Positions 5,236 through 5,537 of a stretch of 5,537 nucleotides of DNA are shown piece by piece. The translations under genes and the position numbers were made by a program. Origin of the DNA: BRH-c25 sp964619815 (lineage in GTDB: Bacteria > Bacillota > Clostridia > Lutisporales > Lutisporaceae); the NCBI GenBank assembly GCA_964619815.1, contig CAZUGK010000214.1, positions 1 through 5,537 of the forward strand. The letters are read 5' to 3'. The notes beneath the pieces were generated by a model. It was not told where the DNA came from. It worked only from the letters and a program-made list of their open reading frames with translations, and searched no databases. The number at the start of each line of letters is the position of its first letter. Within the stretch, counting starts at the first letter, position 1.

Positions 5236-5537
5236 ATGATAAACAGTGATCAGGATTTCCGTTTTTACAGGTCAGGAAGCCATACTTCCGATTTTGTCTT
5301 TGATAAAACCGGAGCAAAGTATCGGAGTAAAGATATTGAAACCGGTGAATGGCCTCCTTATTGCAAGTTTGATTTGAAAAGTAACCTCTTTGATGGACTT
5401 ATGCCCGTCATATTGAACTGTCTCAACGAGGCAGAAGCTGTTGACTGGAGCATGGACGATGTGGTATTGCCGGGCTCAGGTAAAAGCTACCGGAGATATA
5501 TGAAAATTGAAGGCAGCATTGATGGGCAGAAGGCTGA
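5236..5537 (+). CDS. Unrecognised protein, N-terminal 100 residues (cut by right edge)
   Basis: Translated by hand because the frame runs off the window. It starts MINSDQDFRFYRSGSHTSDF and continues to residue 100 (..YMKIEGSIDGQKA) without a stop. The start is well supported by GAGGAGGGG four bases upstream of the ATG at 5236. The visible part is hydrophilic, with many Asp, Lys, Tyr and Phe; there is no signal peptide, no membrane helix and no catalytic motif I can name. Segments such as ETGEWPPYCKFD (36-47) and VLPGSGKSYRRYMK (77-90) could be useful for searching; GSGKS (80-84) is not a convincing P-loop because the flanking G-x-x-x-x pattern is absent. It diverges from the interrupted gene. 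Coding status is likely from length, ribosome binding site and codon pattern; function is unknown. Confidence 0.7.
   Translation, partial: MINSDQDFRFYRSGSHTSDFVFDKTGAKYRSKDIETGEWPPYCKFDLKSNLFDGLMPVILNCLNEAEAVDWSMDDVVLPGSGKSYRRYMKIEGSIDGQKA

Noticed and set aside
5472..5489. GSGKS as a Walker A nucleotide-binding motif
   Set aside because: The required G-x-x-x-x-G-K-[ST] spacing is absent (the preceding residues are VLPGSGKS, with no Gly four residues before GK) and no hydrophobic strand leads into it.

Overview
The window looks like chromosomal DNA of an AT-rich, Gram-positive endospore-former-type Firmicute, most likely a member of the Clostridia. The clues are strong purine-rich ribosome binding sites (GGAGG, GAGGGGG), AT-rich intergenic DNA with simple Rho-independent terminators, and protein families typical of this group (a DUF3243-like protein, YmaF, a CssRS/HtrA-like module). 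A more exact assignment (for example the cellulolytic clostridia) is only an impression. No rRNA, tRNA, CRISPR array or insertion sequence is visible.

Left part (1-707, minus strand): the start of a DUF3243-like gene runs off the left edge. Upstream of it is a small zinc-ribbon protein that probably starts at a GTG codon. No terminator separates the two, so they may be co-transcribed. A strong hairpin terminator at 672-706 isolates them from the next unit.

Centre (708-4137, minus strand): a three-gene envelope-stress-type unit, in transcription order an OmpR-family response regulator, a membrane sensor histidine kinase (4-bp overlap, translationally coupled), and a membrane-anchored HtrA/DegP-type serine protease with a PDZ domain. 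The layout resembles B. subtilis CssRS and its HtrA targets: the kinase would sense a condition outside the membrane, the regulator would set expression, and HtrA would degrade misfolded exported protein. Two overlapping promoter-like arrangements and a small palindrome lie just upstream of the regulator gene.

Right part (4138-5537): this starts with a non-coding stretch containing a minus-strand terminator that has no gene to serve (possible small RNA or leader attenuator). Next is a plus-strand YmaF-family gene with a striking HxH repeat, which converges on a small minus-strand gene interrupted by an in-frame TGA. Diverging from that gene is the beginning of an unrecognised plus-strand gene cut by the right edge.

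The clearest items for follow-up are the pseudo-threefold HxH pattern of YmaF, the TGA-interrupted small gene, and the orphan leftward terminator with a TATAAT box upstream.
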